From contig JAFKFE010000374.1 in NCBI GenBank assembly GCA_017308345.1, positions 1 to 6,250 of the forward strand: a stretch of 6,250 nucleotides of DNA, written 5' to 3'. The position numbers and the translations under genes are program-made. The notes beneath the pieces were generated by a model. It searched no databases. It was not told where the DNA came from and saw only the letters and a list, made by a program, of their open reading frames with translations. This DNA is from Alphaproteobacteria bacterium (GTDB taxonomy: Bacteria; Pseudomonadota; Alphaproteobacteria; Rhizobiales; Rhizobiaceae). Shown piece by piece: positions 5,611 to 6,250 of this stretch. Each line of letters starts with the position of its first letter. Within the stretch, counting starts at the first letter, position 1.

Positions 5611-6250
5611 GTTCACGCAGCGAGGCAAAACCGGCTGCGCGCGAAGTGCCCGTCACCTTCGCGGTGCTGGTCTTTCCCGGCTTTCCGATGATGGCGTTTT
5701 CCTCGGTCATCGAGCCGCTGCGCGCCGCCAACGTCCTTGCCAGGCGCGACTGCTATCGCTGGGTGATCGTCGGCGCCAACCAAGGCACGGTCGAGGCCTC
5801 CAACGGCGTCGTCATCCAGCCGGGCTTTTCGTCGGCCGACGCGCCGAAAGTCGACCGCATCGTAGTCTGCTCCGGCGGCGATGCCGACCATGTCGTGGCC
5901 GACGAGGCGATGAGCTGGATCCGCAAGAGCCTGCGCGGTGGAGCGCATATCGGCGCCGTGGCGGACGCGGCTTTCTTCCTGGCACGCGCGGGCCTGCTCG
6001 ACGGCCACGCCTGCACCTTGCACTGGACCAGCCAGGCCGCCTTCACCGAGGCTTTTGCGGACATCGAGCTCAGGCGTGACCTGTTCGTCATCGACCGCAA
6101 GCGCTTCACCTCGGCCGGCGGCGTCGGCAGCCTCGACATGATGCTGGAGATCATCACGCGGGATTGCGGCGCCGAGATCGCGGCGGGCGTCGCCGAATGG
6201 TTCGTGCACTCGCCCTTGCGGTCCTCCGTCGACCGCAAGCTGATGCCGCT
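5607..6250 (+). CDS. GlxA-family transcriptional regulator, N-terminal part (cut by window edge)
   Basis: The first 214 residues are present and the frame is open to the right edge. They form a DJ-1/PfpI-like (class I glutamine amidotransferase-like) sensor domain as in GlxA-family regulators, which normally continue into an AraC-type helix-turn-helix of about 100 residues that would lie outside the window. Landmarks are FAVLVFPGFPMMAFSSVIEPLRAAN (18-42), IVVCSGGDA (85-93), the nucleophile-elbow region GAVADAAFFLARAGLLDG (116-133), LHWTSQAAF (138-146) and the RFTSAGGVGSLDMMLEII stretch (166-183). The catalytic cysteine of DJ-1 proteins is replaced by Ala119, so a ligand-sensing rather than enzymatic role is expected. 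Members respond to small molecules such as glycine betaine or arginine; the ligand here is unknown. The ATG overlaps the Nudix stop by four bases, which suggests translational coupling. Confidence 0.88.
   Translation, partial: MSSRSEAKPAAREVPVTFAVLVFPGFPMMAFSSVIEPLRAANVLARRDCYRWVIVGANQGTVEASNGVVIQPGFSSADAPKVDRIVVCSGGDADHVVADEAMSWIRKSLRGGAHIGAVADAAFFLARAGLLDGHACTLHWTSQAAFTEAFADIELRRDLFVIDRKRFTSAGGVGSLDMMLEIITRDCGAEIAAGVAEWFVHSPLRSSVDRKLMP

Overview
The window reads as a piece of chromosome from a GC-rich alphaproteobacterium, most likely of the Hyphomicrobiales (Mesorhizobium or a close relative). This is an inference from the high GC, the codon use and the type of genes present: a GlxA-family regulator, a YeiH-like transporter and a DUF1778/GNAT toxin-antitoxin pair. 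No RNA gene, CRISPR array, insertion sequence or replication origin is visible.

Layout: bases 1-29 hold nothing I can assign. A strong intrinsic terminator (about 31-69) closes a minus-strand aldehyde dehydrogenase gene (105-1538), which has its own candidate promoter. Further right on the minus strand lies a small GNAT acetyltransferase gene (1684-2148). Its leader contains a terminator-like hairpin just before the ribosome binding site. A gene-free stretch follows (2149-2506) with this hairpin on the minus strand and a cluster of TTCTGA boxes and a palindrome on the plus strand. That stretch separates the acetyltransferase gene from a divergent plus-strand gene for a YeiH/UPF0324 membrane protein (2507-3553).

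The transporter gene converges on a minus-strand gene for free methionine-(R)-sulfoxide reductase (3592-4101), with a perfect 10-bp inverted repeat between the two stops. Upstream of the reductase, on the same strand, is a type II toxin-antitoxin operon: a DUF1778/TacA-like ribbon-helix-helix antitoxin (4690-4998) overlapping a TacT-like GNAT toxin (4136-4693) by 4 bases. Its promoter carries an inverted repeat placed like an autoregulatory operator. The part of the toxin gene counted by hand is clearly poorer in GC than a stretch of the dehydrogenase gene, which suggests an acquired module.

Divergent from the toxin-antitoxin operon is a plus-strand pair: a Nudix hydrolase (5182-5610) overlapping by 4 bases a GlxA-family transcriptional regulator that runs off the right edge (5607 to beyond 6250).

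Working together: the toxin and antitoxin form a self-regulating unit. The Nudix and GlxA genes look translationally coupled. The reductase lies 34 bases behind the toxin with no terminator visible between them, so it may be reached by transcription from the toxin-antitoxin promoter. The other genes look like independent housekeeping or accessory metabolic units. I see no clearly new multi-gene system. The most interesting items are the hairpin in the acetyltransferase leader, the operator-like cluster before the transporter, and the toxin-antitoxin promoter.
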